From Muraenolepis orangiensis (Eukaryota > Chordata > Actinopteri > Gadiformes > Muraenolepididae), in contig JANIIK010000743.1 in the NCBI GenBank assembly GCA_027704905.1, positions 62,001-126,000 on the forward strand: a stretch of DNA of 64,000 nucleotides, written 5' to 3'. This document shows positions 47,201-57,651 of the stretch, piece by piece. Every line of letters begins with the position of its first letter. The stretch's first letter is position 1. The notes beneath the pieces are model-generated. The model was given only the letters and a program-made list of their open reading frames with translations. It was not told the origin of the DNA and ran no database searches. The translations under genes were made by a program, and so were the position numbers.

Positions 47201-47227
47201 TGTTTATTGCTGGAAAACAACGTGTGA
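41219..47227 (+). CDS. BEL/Pao Gag-Pol polyprotein
   Basis: One uninterrupted frame of 2002 codons from the ATG at 41219. The upstream GTG at 41192 is only an open extension. Domains in order: a coiled-coil N-terminus with an acidic stretch near 127-148; a Gag region of DUF1759 type, about 320-455 ('PVFDGDALHYRTFIKAFEQC'); a zinc knuckle 'CFGCLTKGHVSRTC' near 604-617; an aspartic protease (peptidase A17 type) with 'FLDPGSSATFC' near 697; RT about 970-1180 with 'YVDD' near 1111; RNase H about 1290-1425 ('FSDASEGGYG', 'MPRLELTAA', 'FWSDS'); the integrase zinc domain about 1636-1679 ('HEQLGHCGRNH', 'CSECVLC'); and the integrase core about 1700-1835 with 'GADYFGP', 'RSDNGTNL' and 'GGIWERI' giving D, D, E. 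The C-terminal DNA-associated domain (DUF5641 type) runs to about 2000. All catalytic residues are present. Gag and Pol are in one frame, so no recoding is needed. Confidence 0.93.
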   Translation: MSDLELESEVTEKQLESEVTGKQNEEEAKTLFKLLGTRRGKLGVLTRKKNEINVLIEAAQDKETVLKQIRLFEGYFSEFKEVQVAVQSLLKDEYELEADKLDWYEPKLIFYQGFLEGVYKWAEGKDDEMEKDGEEEDEVEEDGEVNPIKSSQASVPQSRKAASARSSRISGASRESAHLRAEAECAALKAISRVLTDKLELDVEEAKLKARRERVALESELAAAEARVRVYRESEVKPLPGGYRYDVTTEHKIPATTQRPARPHREDVASQRDSVQLAQEPISSHVVSRQPAQFAGSHSEANQHITDVLKKQTEITELLVKQQTLSLLPDREIPVFDGDALHYRTFIKAFEQCIERNTTMMDDRLYYLQQYTKGQPRSLVTSFLHMDPTVGYMEAKKQLEFQFGNRFKIASAFMTKALNWPVIKPEDGTGLRSYALFLRSCYHTMQDIDGLRELENSTNLRQIASKLPFRLRDKWRVNVCNMQDQDKRVTYKDLVEFIEKQSRTMLDPVFGDLSSSSTVETKTVFLKPKPQTVGSKPRDRASFATTVVHVPGTRNNECKQKTNSTAFERPCLFCEKNHTFEHCELFQSRPNTERIEYMKTNGMCFGCLTKGHVSRTCKKKMTCEKCSLSHPTILHIHRDKQKDDRRDDHVLPASSAMVSVKDDMHTGETRECTLAIVPVKVKMFNSDKIIHTYAFLDPGSSATFCADSLKRKLNAPGKNCKILLRTMGQERPVSSSVVSGLEISNMTGQTFHKLPEVYTQAKLPVSKHHIPKQDSINKWKYLHEVKIPQVDADIELLVGTNAAKLMEPWKIINSRGSGPYAVKTPLGWVLNGLMQETTCEAKGIHSCAVVNRISVANLNDLLIQQYQHDFPELKAEEKTEMSIADKRFMSIMESSKELRNGHYYLPLPFKDNDVTMPSNYQQAQQRVLSLKRKLERNAHYHKEYTTFLESVIEKGYAETVPSDELKGESGTVWYMPHHGVHHPKKGTLRVVFDCSASFQGISLNSKLIQGPNLTSNLVGVLLRFRQEPIALMADIESMFHQVRVADRHVNFLRFLWWPNGDTSQPLREYRMTVHIFGATSSPSCASFALRQTAEDFKDFFSRETMETIKCNFYVDDCLKSVTTEADAIMMCKELESACAMGGFRLHKWISNSRNVLMSIPQADRAKEVKDLDLESSDLPVERSLGIQWHVERDQLTFAVSLKDQPCTRRGILSIIASVYDPLGFICPFVLTAKSILQDLCRQNYAWDKELQAHYVQMWQEWLTGLSHIRELVVSRCMKPMNFGQVTSAQLHHFSDASEGGYGCVSYLRLENAEENVHISFLMGKARVAPLKHMTMPRLELTAAVLAVRMDKLIKTELQLILESSVFWSDSTSVLKYIKNENKRFKTFVANRVSTIRELTKVQQWRHIGTKLNPADCASRGLRASALLHSTTWLDGPDFLKLQECEWPNSDFVPQQCGDDDVEVKRDVVVMATIANEQNPTHVFIQYHSKWSKLLRAVAWMLKLKNVLLHLSQKRKEMMLNVNVKDSDESKPCQMKEQMQVSKKCINVQPISLDDLKTAEHAVIQFAQIECYSEEIETLQKADTYVSRQSTIRKLDPLLKGGLLHTGGRLSRMAMPEDQKHPVILPKHHHVSKLVLKQVHEQLGHCGRNHMLSKLRQRYWIPAANALARKICSECVLCKRQHSNLGEQKMADLPKERLIPDLPPFSFVGADYFGPIIVKRGRSDVKRYGVIFTCFTTRAVHLEIAYSLNTDSCIHAIRRFISRRGQVTQIRSDNGTNLTSADKELKNAVKEWNQSNKLKVALQQKGIKWTYNPPAASHFGGIWERIIKQVKQILLSITREQTLDDESLHTFLCEVESILNSRPLTTVSDNPTDLEPLTPNHLLLLKGQPVLPPGLFHKSELYSRKRWKQVQYLADLFWKRWVREYLPSLQERQKWFKQKRNYMCGDIVLVADPNAPRGSWMLGRVVDAHKDSKGVVRSVTLKTKTSVVDRPIAKLCLLLENNV

Positions 47228-47406
47228 ATATGTAAATGTTGTAAAAAAAAAAAGGAAAAAAAAAAACTTGTGTTGGATAACAATGTACTACACTGATGTT
47301 TAATGTCGTTCCGATTTATGATTATGGATTGAGAGAAATGTATGGCTCCATATTATTATTTTAGTTTATTATTGTACCTTACCTGGTAGCAATAAGGGGG
47401 GTGATG
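47228..47406 (+). other. BEL/Pao 3' untranslated part with polypurine tract
   Basis: Contains A-rich runs after the stop and the purine-rich tract at about 47391-47404 that would prime plus-strand synthesis. Confidence 0.7.
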
Positions 47407-47845
47407 TGTAGGAGCCATTATTTGGTTACTTGTGATGATGACACCTGCTGGCCGATCTATATATTGTCGTAGCTTCTATTGTGGCGCACTAAGGGTTAAT
47501 TGGCCCGAGTGGTTCACCGGTGGCTCACGCACCTGTGTTAATTAGCTGAAGACAAAGGACTGTGGGCAGAACAGTGTGGAAATGGTTGGAGACGCCAGCA
47601 GGAAAATGGTTTTTCAATTGATATGTTGATATGTTTGATAGCTACGTTGATACGTTTTTTGTTGATATGTTGATATGTTGATACGTTTATAGTTTGAGTT
47701 ATTCTTGATGAATCGACCGATTTACTTTGGAAAGAGCTTAATTAAACACGGAGTTTAAGCCACCTTTGTTTGAAGGAGTTTTATTTTGGAATCTATTGAA
47801 ACCCCTGAGGCGTCAAGATGAAGTGACTTAATGGAAGGCACTACA
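47407..47845 (+). repeat. BEL/Pao 3' LTR
   Basis: Same length and, by eye, the same sequence as the 5' LTR. Confidence 0.95.
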
Positions 47846-48150
47846 CTAATACTACCTCAACTTTAATGTATTACATACAACTACTAACTCAACCTGACCT
47901 TACTTACATACAACTAGTACCTCAACTTGACCTTACTAACATACAACTAGTACCTCACCTTGACCTTACTAACATACAACTAGTACCTCACCTTGACCCT
48001 ACTAACATACAACTAGTACCTCAACTTGACCTAAATAACATACAACTAGTACCTCAACTTGACCTTACTAACATACAACTAGGACCTCACCTTGACCTAA
48101 CTAACATACAACTAGTACCTCAACTTGACCCTACTGACATACTGCTACCT
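47846..48150. repeat. Satellite variant with ACTAGTACCTCAACTTGACC
   Basis: Tandem ~31-bp copies of the caactagtacctcaacttga variant, continuing the array interrupted by the BEL element. Confidence 0.9.
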
Positions 48151-48554
48151 ACAAATCAAAGATGTGTGTTGTGTTAATGAATAGCCGTGAGTCTCTAACT
48201 GAATCTAGAATGTGGATCTTTATTCAGGTGATTTACTTTTTAACATGCTCTCAGGTGTGTACAGGATGAATATACTGTATATAAATGTATATACAAGTAA
48301 GCATATATAATTGTATGGCATATATAAATGTATATACAGGAGCAGGGATATGCAGTCCTATCAACAGTTTGAGATTTAAATATATATGGCAGGTACAGTA
48401 AACAGGTATCTTATTAATAAATATGTAAACTATAGAGAGGTAGGTAGATGTGATACAGTTTTTTTACCTTTTTTACAGTTAGTCAAAGACATTGGTGGTG
48501 ATTTAATGTTATAGGTGTTGAGCAGAGGTGTGGGGCAGGGGGGGGGGGCAGCAA
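48151..48554 (-). mobile_element. Spacer and LINE 3'-UTR fragment
   Basis: The first ~100 bp match 23271-23372. The sequence then jumps to the LINE 3' UTR (as at 24190-24415) and ends in a short G-rich stretch. Relative to unit 1 about 0.8 kb is missing. Confidence 0.5.
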
Positions 48555-49289
48555 TATACAACTACTACCTCAACTACAACATATTATATACTACTACTAC
48601 CTCAACTACAACATATTATATACTGCTACTAACTCAACTACAACATATTATATACTACTAGTACCTCAACTACAACATATGATATACGCAAGTACTACCT
48701 TAACTACCACATGTTATAAACAGCTACCAACCCAACTATCACATATTATAAACACAACTGCCACCTTAATTAAGACATTACATACAGCTACTAACTCAAC
48801 TACCACATATTACATACAACTACTACCTCAACTACCACATATTTAATACTAATGCTACCTCAACTACAATGTATTACATACAACTTCTACCTCAACTACC
48901 ACATATTAAATGCTACTTCTAACTTAACTAACACATATTATATACTACTACGACCTCAACTACCACATATATAACTATTACCTCAATTACCACATATTAT
49001 ATACAGCTACTACCTCAACTACCATATATGAAATACAACTACTACCTCAAATACCACATATAACATACAACGACTACCTCAACTACAACATATGAAATAC
49101 TACTACTACCTCAACTACCACATATAACATAAAACTACTACCTCAACTACCACATATGAAATACTACTACTACCTCAACTACCACATAAAACATACAACT
49201 ACTACCTCAACTACCACATATGAAATACAACTACTACCTCAACTACAACATATAACATACAACTACTACCTCAACTCCCACTAACCCCG
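48555..49289. repeat. Satellite array closing unit 2
   Basis: Mixed variants, ending with the atgaaatac/ataacatac alternation seen at every unit boundary. Confidence 0.95.
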
Positions 49290-49630
49290 TCTCTGTGGTG
49301 AGCGGTGGCTGTCCTCTGTGCTACATCTCTCCCAGCCCATGTGGAGGGCCTTGTCAGCCTGGTCACTCCACAATACACTTTGCTCTGTTTACCCCCTTCA
49401 AGAAAGTTCAACACAACAACACCACTTGGCTCCTCATAATCACAAAGCTTCTATCTTGGACTCTATCTTGGATTCCGAGCCGAGCCTCGGTCCACCCTCA
49501 CAGCCCTCATCCTGGCAGCTAAGCATGCCAAGAGGAACAACACTAAACACTAGCCTCTGTCTGCTACCAGGCTGACCCAATGACAAGCAGACTAGTCCTG
49601 AAGCCATAAGCTATTATTAAAGATGGACCT
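49290..49630. other. Unit-3 start block
   Basis: Copy of 25199-25540 with minor changes (gagcggtggc). No gene recognised. Confidence 0.6.
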
Positions 49631-50165
49631 GAGCAGAGTTTAGTTCATGGAATCACTGGTTATGGTAATGACTCTGGTTTGACACTAGAGGGAAGCGCTG
49701 ACTTGGCTTGTGGACATGCACACATACTGCTATGACTGGAATCTCCAGAGACTCTTATGAGAACATCAGCCCTACATTTCCACTAGCATTTAGTCCCTCA
49801 AGAGACACAGCTGCACATCTGCTGAAAGAGGACATCATTTGAATCACGATAGTTTACTGCTAACAGAATATGTTTAATATACAACATCTTTTAGTGAGGT
49901 CAGTTTGGCCTTTGACACATAGACAACCATGATAAATATGTTCACACCACTCTGCCTCCTAGAGTTCCTACATCTCCCTGAGAGATACAGAATGTATTTT
50001 TGAGACATACTTGTTTTTAAGTGCAGAAACCGGGACATCCCCCTGAAGTAGTATTTTATGAAGTGACATCAAGTCAGTCTGACACTCATGGGTCATTTGG
50101 TCATCCAGAGATACACACCATAGCTTTAATTCAACATAGGTTTTAAGTCGTTTCCCCATTCTGAA
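49631..50165. other. Block alpha, unit 3
   Basis: Third copy of the CL-flank relic. Confidence 0.6.
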
Positions 50166-50204
50166 TAAAGGATTGTTCGTAAAAATAATAATAATATGAT
50201 GTGA

Positions 50205-50223
50205 TAATATGTATGCATGTATA

Positions 50224-50254
<31 letters not shown>

Positions 50255-50318
50255 TGTATGTATGTATGTATGTATGTATGTATGTATGTATGTATGTATG
50301 TATGTATGTATGTATGTA
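50205..50318. repeat. (ATGT)n array
   Basis: Almost perfect tetranucleotide repeats. Confidence 0.97.
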
Positions 50319-50486
50319 TGTCATGGATTAAGTGAGGAACAATCAGGAACAATCTGGTGAAGAGTGAGTGTGTGGAGGTTGGCTTAAATAGAATAGTTGA
50401 TTGAGATGCGCTGCAGGTGAAGGGTGAGAATTACCACGGGCTGATCCTGCCCTCTGGTGGAGGCAGGGGGAATAGCGATTGCGACA
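50319..50486 (-). mobile_element. Deleted copy of the LTR-like element
   Basis: Only the two ends of the 1823-2542 element remain (tgtcatggatta... and ...gcgaca). The 69-bp repeats are gone. Confidence 0.5.
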
Positions 50487-50531
50487 ATGTATGAACAATG
50501 TATGTACAATGTATGTATAATATGTATGTAT

Positions 50532-51899
50532 CAGTGGCGAACCGTGTCTATCACAAGTGGACCTTCTGTAGACAGAAATTTGGTGATTATTGATCCCGGT
50601 TTTGTAACTCTTAGTTATGTCTTTTCACGTTAAGCGATGCAAAGAAAAACTCTCATTTTAAATGCACAACAATGCTTATCAAACTCAAGACAGCCATTAA
50701 CTAATCAGTCAACAAGTGTGTGGAAACAAAATGCAACAACCAGCTCAATGAGATGCAACACTGCGCCAAAACCAGCAAAGACTAATTAGTCTCACTCACC
50801 AATGATGATGTCACGTAGGGGTAATTCGGTGGGACCCAGAACGCAGACCAAGACACAGTGGAGCTATAACGTAAAGCTTTATTTCAAGCAAACACAACAC
50901 AAGAGTGAACGGGGACAGGCAAGGGGTCTGGATACCGGGAGGTCGATCCGCGGAGTACCGGCAGGTAGTAGACCGGCGAGTAGTCCGGGACAGGAGAGCA
51001 GTCTGGATACCGGGAGGTCGAGTAGCGACAGGTACTAGACAGGCAGATGGTCAGGGACGAGCGAGAAGTCTAGATACCGGGAGGTCGGAGTAGCGACAGG
51101 TACTGGACAGGTAATTATAATGACCGGGGAGCTCGTATAGACCGGAGAGTAGTCCGGGACAGGAGAGTAACGCGAGACAGCCGGGTGACGCGGGATAGGC
51201 AATGAATCTGGATTTCCGGGACATCGTCCAGAATGTACCAACGTACAAAGTAGCAAGCAAGTACGACGTAGGACCTAACACCGGGGTAACAGGACGCCAG
51301 GGTATATATACCCCCAACAGGTGACGTGATTAACAATTAGACAAGGCAATTGCTGAGGTGTGTGTGCGCCGTCAGCACACGCGGCTTGGCCACGCCCCCA
51401 GCCAACCACCGTAACCGTGACAGATGAGACCAAAAGACCAAATCCATTCTCCTGTCCTTCTGGATGGATCGATTACCCGGTCATGAAGCTGATCAATGCT
51501 TTATGACCGGGTTATCAATGTATCGATAACCCGGTCATAAAGCTGATCACTGCTTTTCAGATCCAAGTCTAAGGGCCAAAGTCATCTGGAATACTTTGGT
51601 TGAAGGATATTCTTCCCAGCAACCTAGAAAAATATCTGATTGGTTGCATTGTTTTTCCAACACAAAACACTCAAATGCGTAGTGCATGGACCGAGAAAGA
51701 CAAACAAATCAACGTAACACTAATATAACAGATCAACAACACAGATACGATTCTCATTTATTAATTTTATTCCATTTTTATTAAACTTTATTAAATTGTA
51801 TTACATTTTATTAATACATATAATTTGATTTTTTTTGTTTCATCTGAGAGTTCCAGGGTTTTCTCTGAATACCTTGAAGGCCCTGACGCTTCACCACTG
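50532..51899. mobile_element. Non-autonomous hAT-like DNA transposon
   Basis: The left end CAGTGGCGAACCGTG and the right end (reverse complement CAGTGGTGAAGCGTC) match at 12 of 15 positions. The 8-mer gtatgtat flanks both sides, as hAT insertions would give, but it is uninformative inside an ATGT array. The same array continues on both sides. No transposase is encoded. It is nested by the element at 50809-51422. Confidence 0.6.
50809..51422 (-). mobile_element. Solo-LTR-like element nested in the hAT
   Basis: A 614-bp insert with TGTCACG...CGTGACA ends and an exact 5-bp duplication, gatga (50804-50808, 51423-51427). On the minus strand TATATATA lies about 115 bp from the start and AATAAA lies near the end, as in an LTR. 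The middle has imperfect repeats of the type gtctggataccgggaggtcg. It looks like a relative of the 1823-2542 element. Internal retroelement genes are absent. Confidence 0.6.
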
Positions 51900-52490
51900 G
51901 TATGTATGTATGTGTGTATGTGTGTATGTGTGTATGTACGTACAGTATGTATAATATGCATGTATGTATGATGTGTGTATAATATGTATGTATGTATTTA
52001 TAATATGTATGTATGTATAATATGTATGTATGTATACTATGTATGTATGTATAATATGTATGTATGTATGTATAATATGTATGTATGTATAATATGTATG
52101 TATGTATGTATAATATGACTGTATGTATGTATTTAGAATATGTTTTACGTATAATATGTATCCATGTATGTATAATATGAATGTATGTATTATATGTATG
52201 CATGTATGTATACTATGTATGTATATTATGTATGTATAATATGTATGCATGTATGTATAATATGTATGCATGTATGTATAGTATGTATGTAAAATATGTA
52301 TGTATGTATAATATGTATGCTTGTATGTATAGTATGTATGTATAATATGTATGTATGTAAAATATGTATGCATGTATGTATAGTATATATGTAAAATATA
52401 TATGTTTGTATAATAAGTATGTATATTATGTATGTATAATATGTATGCATGTATGTATAATATGTATGTATATTATGTATGTATGATATT
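51900..52490. repeat. (ATGT)n / ATAATATGTATGT array
   Basis: Right-hand continuation of the array interrupted by the hAT-like element. Confidence 0.93.
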
Positions 52491-52720
52491 CGTGTTAAGA
52501 CCGTGAGTTTGATCCTCTGCCCGTTAGATTAGTCAGGTCCCAGGACTGTTATCAACCGGCCTGTTGAAGGCTCTCTCTAAACTGTTTTAATGTGTCACTT
52601 CCTTCCTTTCTAACTTGGTATATGGATCTATTCTGATGTGTAGGGCTGAGGGTTTCATTTGAATGAGGTCCTGTATAGCATGTTGAGACTGTAAATGTCA
52701 TAAAGGTTAGTATTAATGTA
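52491..52720. other. Unassigned spacer unique to unit 3
   Basis: No gene or repeat recognised; no counterpart in units 1 and 2. Confidence 0.4.
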
Positions 52721-52925
52721 TTAGATTAGATTAGATTAGATTCAAATTGATTGTCATTTCACAGCACAAGTACAGTACAGCGAAAATCATTTAGAATCTA
52801 ACAGTAAAGTGCCTGGTAATATAATATCATTTACAGTTTAAATTGACAGGTTAAAAGACAGTCTAGGTATTAAATGTGATATGAGCATAATAATAATAAT
52901 AATAATAACACACAGTATGTATTAC
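52721..52925 (-). mobile_element. LINE 3'-end fragment ((GATTA)n family)
   Basis: attagattagattagattc then tgtcatttcacagcacaagt, matching the tail and UTR at 19793. Ends in a (TAA)n tract. Confidence 0.55.
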
Positions 52926-53635
52926 TATGTGTTATTTAGTCACTAACCACTAACCATTACATGTAATGTAATGTAATGTAATGTAATGTAATGAGCAGGT
53001 AGGGTTTCCACATTTTGCCTACAGGTAGACTTCGGACATTGGGATTCAAACACATAACCTTTTGTCTAGGGATGGGCTGTTATTATTTATATAATCACAT
53101 ATTTCGACATTTGTCCTCTAATATATTTAAATAAAACATTTAAAAAACATATTTACACAATAACTAACTAAATAAGATAAATAAATAAATGGGTATAAAA
53201 ATAGAAAACGTAAAGAAAAGTGATTTGAGTGAGTGGTGGTGAGCTGGTTTGCTCATTCAAGGATTTGGATTCCGTTAAGAATTGATATCATTATTTAATT
53301 GTATATGATCAATATATTATAATGATGAGATTTAATGTCTCATATAATAAACATAATAAATAAAACCACCGTAAGGAAAAGTGAAAACAATCAATACTAC
53401 ATGGTCTTAGGCAGAGCCGGTTTGCTTAGTGAAGAATGTGTAGTTGTAAAGAGTTTAAAAGTAGAGCAAACTAAAGGCATTAAGCGGTGGTGCATACAGG
53501 TGGGTCAGGTCACCAGCAATCCACTGGAAACAAACATGTCCAAACTGATCTAAGACACAAAGACAGTGGAGTCTGAGGCAGATCAAAAGTCTGACTATAA
53601 GACGGCTAAACAAACATACACACTTGATTGATAAG
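52926..53635. other. Unassigned AT-rich spacer
   Basis: Contains an (ATGTA)n tract at about 52962-52993. A tRNA-promoter-like gggattcaaac stretch near 53040 could be a SINE remnant. No gene is called. Confidence 0.4.
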
Positions 53636-54308
53636 ATATGACACATATTACATACAGCTACTACCTCAACTACCACATACTATATAAAACTACAACCTTT
53701 TATCTATAACAACCTCAACTACCACATATTACATACAGCTACTACCTAAACTACCACATAGTATATAAAACTACAACCTTTATCTATAACAACCTCAACT
53801 ACCACATATTACATACAGCTACTACCTCAACTACCACATATTATATAAAACTACAACCTTTTATCTATAACAACCTCAACTACCACATATTATATACAGC
53901 TACTACCTCAACTACCACATATTACATACAGCTACTACCTCAACTACCACATCGTATATAAAACTACAACATTTTATCTATAACAACCTCAACTACCACA
54001 TATTACATACAGCTACTACCTCAACTACCACATCGTATATAAAACTACAACCTTTTATCTATAACAACCTCAACTACCACATATTATATACAGCTACTAC
54101 CTCAACTACCACATATTACATACAGCTACTACCTCAACTACCACATTGTATATAAAACTACAACCTTTTATCTATAACAACCTCAACTACCACATATTAC
54201 ATACAGCTACTACCTCAACTACCACATATTACATACAACTACTACCTCAACTACCACATAGTATATAAAACTACAACCTTTTATCTATAACAACCTCAAC
54301 TACCACAT
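53636..54308. repeat. Satellite array with higher-order repeat
   Basis: Copies of the 32-bp family alternate with aaaactacaaccttttatct, giving a composite repeat of about 120 bp, unlike the simple array elsewhere. Confidence 0.9.
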
Positions 54309-55515
54309 ATGATCAGAATCAGAAAGTGTTTTATTGCCGTATTCCGTTGTAAAAACACACATTGGAATTTGACACGAGTCACAACACAGAAACGTGTCAA
54401 ACAAAACAGGACAGACAAGGAAAAACTATAAGTCCAGTGATAATTTAGCATTTTAAAATATAAATATAAATATAAATATAAATATAGATATAAATATAAA
54501 TATAATTAAAGCTGCGAGCAGCGTTGAACGGGTCTGAGTTCTGGCGGCCGCTTTTCAGGAAAACTCACTATCGTCATATTGAGGTGTTGAGGGCCGGACC
54601 GTTGACTGTCATCTGTCTGGTGCCGTTTGGACGATTTTCCATTGAGTTAAGACAACATTGTGTTCGAGCGAAGGCGAAATTTGGCGCCCAATCACGGCTA
54701 CGCCGTGCGAAAGAAAAAAATTCTGTGGATAACTTAAGGTCGCCCATGTCTCGAGACACTACCCGACAAATTTGGAGTCTGTCGGATAAAGTCCCTAGGA
54801 GGAGTTCGTTAAAGTGCGGAGGTTGGAAAACCCTCCAAGAGACTTTTTTGTTTGTCTCTGCACCCTAGATATGCGTACCGAGTTTCGTTCGTTTACGTGA
54901 AAGTTAAAGTGTCGGGGAGTTAACGTTAAAAACGGAAGTGGGCGTGGCCTACGCAATTTTGGACGCAAAGTTCCGGAAGCAATTACACATCTTAGTTGCG
55001 ACACTTCTGACGCGCGTGCAAAATTTGGTGAGTTTTCACATATGTTGCGGGGGTCAAACGTGCGCTAAAATACAGATTTCAATAGGGTCTTCGACGACTT
55101 CAGTCTTAGTCTCAGACCCTAAATATAAGTATTGGTCAGTATGTGTGGGTGTATGAGGCCTGGTCCAGTGGGGGGTCTTCAGAGGGGGGGCCTCCTGCTG
55201 GAGGGGAGAGGAGCAGAGAGACTGGGGCCTGGGTGAGAGGAGGGGTCCAGACTAAACACAACTAGACTAAAACAATACAAGGCTAAACAATATGGACACT
55301 AATATTCACTAGCAGACTAAGTCCAGTGCACATTTAGCATTTTAATCTAAATCTAAATCTAAAGTATAAATATTGTCTGTATGAATGTATGTGTGGGTGT
55401 ATGATGGCTGGGTCCAGTGGGAGGGGGTAGGGGTGGGGAGGGTAGGGGGGCAGGGGGATGTTCAGAGGGGTAGGCGGGCCTCGTTGACGAGGCTGGAGGC
55501 CGTGGGGAAGAAGCT
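54309..55515 (-). mobile_element. LINE 3' fragment with a nested dispersed element
   Basis: On the minus strand, from 55515, 'FFPTASSLVNEARLPL' then a stop is a fish LINE C-terminal end. The 3' UTR runs to 54312, where cagaatcagaaagtgtttta is a common fish LINE 3'-end motif. At about 54508-55130 the UTR is interrupted by sequence starting aaagctgcgagcagcgttga, a repeat frequent in teleosts. Part of the UTR (tgtgtgggtgtatgaggcc) occurs on both sides. Nothing is intact. Confidence 0.5.
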
Positions 55516-55754
55516 ACCACATATTACATACAACTACTACCTCAACTACCACATATTACATACAACTACTACCTCAACTACAACATATTACATACAACTA
55601 CTACCTCAACTACCACATATTACAAACAACTACTACCTCAACTCTCAACTACAACATATTATATACAGCAACTACCTTGACTACCACATATTATATAAAA
55701 CTACAACATATCGTACACAACTACCTCAACTACCACATATTATATACAACTACT
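55516..55754. repeat. 32-bp satellite copies
   Basis: Short array ahead of block beta of unit 3. Confidence 0.9.
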
Positions 55755-55840
55755 ACATCATTGACTCACAGTTTTGGATTCACTCTTTGTAGTAATGGCT
55801 CTGGTTTGACACAAGAGGGCACCACTGAGCCGGTATGGAG

Positions 55841-55882
<42 letters not shown>

Positions 55883-56700
55883 CTTTCACTGTAATCTCCA
55901 GAGACTCTTCTGAAAACCTCCACTGACTTCCTGTCCCTCTAGAGACCCAGGTGGGCGTCAGCTAAAACTGGAGATCATTTGAATAGCTACGGTTCACTGC
56001 TCACAGAATACGGTTAATGAACCACATCTTTAAGAGATGATGTCGGTTTGGTCTTTGACTAATAAACTCAACCATGATTAATATGGAACTGTTTCCACCA
56101 CTCAGCATGCTAGGGATCCTCTGTCTCCGTGAGAGATACTGAATGTCTTTCCAGACGTACTTCTACACGTTTCTAAGTTGGTATGTGTGTAACAGTCAGT
56201 GTCCAGCACTGACCACTGACTGTTACTGTTACTATTACTGGAACTGACCACCTCCGGCACGAGAGGCCACGTTCTAACGTGAGAGCTCAAACCCACAGGC
56301 CCTAGCTTCATCGCTAGAACGTCTATTTAGGTGTGGGGGAGTGAGGTTTACCACTGCACAGCGCCACCTGCTGGCGTCTGTTACATGTGCAGAAACCTGG
56401 ACACCCTGAACTACTGTTTGATGAAGTGACATGAAGTCAGTCTGAAACACATGGGTCATTTCAGCAGCAGTGTCTCTATGACTGACACTGGTCCACTGGA
56501 TCCAGTGAACACACCTTCCAAGAAGAGCCACACAAGCAACACTTTGGTCCTTCAGAGATGAGACAAACCACAGCTTTACCCTTCATTCAAACGGCTGGTC
56601 AAATATTGAATGAAGGAATAGAAGAGGTGTTATACTTGTTAGAGCGTGGACAGAAGATATACCATCACAAATGATGACAATTAATTATTGTTTTTTTTAC
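55755..56700. other. Block beta: CL 3' flank, unit 3
   Basis: Conserved flank with a short (AC)n at 55844-55881. No gene called. Confidence 0.65.
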
Positions 56701-56703
56701 ATC

Positions 56704-56709
56704 TTTATT
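56704..56709 (-). terminator. CL poly(A) signal AATAAA, cassette 3
   Basis: AATAAA on the minus strand, about 190 bp past the CL stop. Confidence 0.75.
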
Positions 56710-56894
56710 AAATGTTCAACATGTGACAAACTCAAGCAAAGGGGTAACAGACCATGGAGCGTAATGCTAATGGCTCAAAGACATGTTATATTGATGGAGG
56801 TCATCAGAAGCTGCAGCTACCTTAGACAGAGAGATAGAAAGCAGACGTGTCAGAGGAGATTTGTATTCTACACTACTTCCATGCTGGAGCCTCT

Positions 56895-57217
56895 CTACTC
56901 TGAACACTGGTCAGGATTCAGGGTTTGAGTGACAGGCGTCTGGCCGCTCCTACTGGCCTCACAGCTCACTGAGCCCGCCTTCTTCCACTGGTCCGCAGGG
57001 AGGGTCAGGGCGCTGCTCCGGCTGTAGGTGCCATCTTTCCCCAGGACCCCCGGGCTATCCGACACCCCGGCAGACCTGCTGCTGCCCCCCACCTTCCAGC
57101 CAAGCTTCCAGTCTGAGGGGAAGCCCCCAGTGGCCAAACACAGCAGTGCAGCCCTGCCCTGCTCCAGCTCCACTCTGGAGGGAGGAAGGAGGCTCAGCGT
57201 GGGCTGAACCACTCCCA
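56895..57217 (-). CDS. Immunoglobulin light-chain constant exon (CL, cassette 3)
   Basis: A 323-bp exon with the same acceptor and phase as the other cassettes. It has Cys26, Trp40, Cys85 and Cys104. It differs from cassette 1 only at residue 78 (Lys for Arg), and from cassette 2 at residues 47 and 62. Complete and open, so a working third CL. Confidence 0.95.
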
Positions 57218-57419
57218 CTGGAAGAGAGAGAGAGAGAGGAGACAAGTGGACAACTGGCTCCCTTAACATGGCCGCTCATAGGGAGCACAGAGGACTGGAA
57301 GATTCTGTCTACAGAAACGGTTGTAGTTGAAATGTGGAAATTAATATAAATGAAACCATGACATATTTTATTGTTTGAAACATTTAAATGTGTCATGTAT
57401 TTATTTCTAAATCTTAAAT

Positions 57420-57651
57420 CCTCTTTATTGGTCTCATGTACACACAGTGAAATGTGTTTCTCTGCATTTAACCCATCCTAGTATTAGGAGCAGTGGGCAG
57501 CTATTGTATATACAGCACTAGGGGAGCAGGGTAAGGGTCTGGTGCCTTGCTCATGGGCACCTCGGCAGTGCCCAGGTGTTTCGGGGACTTGAACCGGGGA
57601 CCTTCTGGTTCCCGAGCCAAGTCTCAAAAGACAGAGCTATCCACCAGCAAA
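57420..57651. repeat. Dispersed fish repeat in the J-C intron, cassette 3
   Basis: Same repeat as 16921-17155. Confidence 0.6.

Larger units (their letters stand above)
40375..47845 (+). mobile_element. Complete BEL/Pao LTR retrotransposon, 7471 bp
   Basis: Two 439-bp LTRs (40375-40813 and 47407-47845) begin TGTAGG and end CTACA; by eye they read as identical. The 5-bp duplication ctaat flanks the element (40370-40374, 47846-47850), as expected for BEL/Pao. The empty site is seen in unit 1 near 23119-23130. A purine-rich tract (aataaggggggtga) abuts the 3' LTR. The one internal ORF is intact. No TGG-type primer-binding site is obvious directly after the 5' LTR. No env-like ORF exists. Confidence 0.95.
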
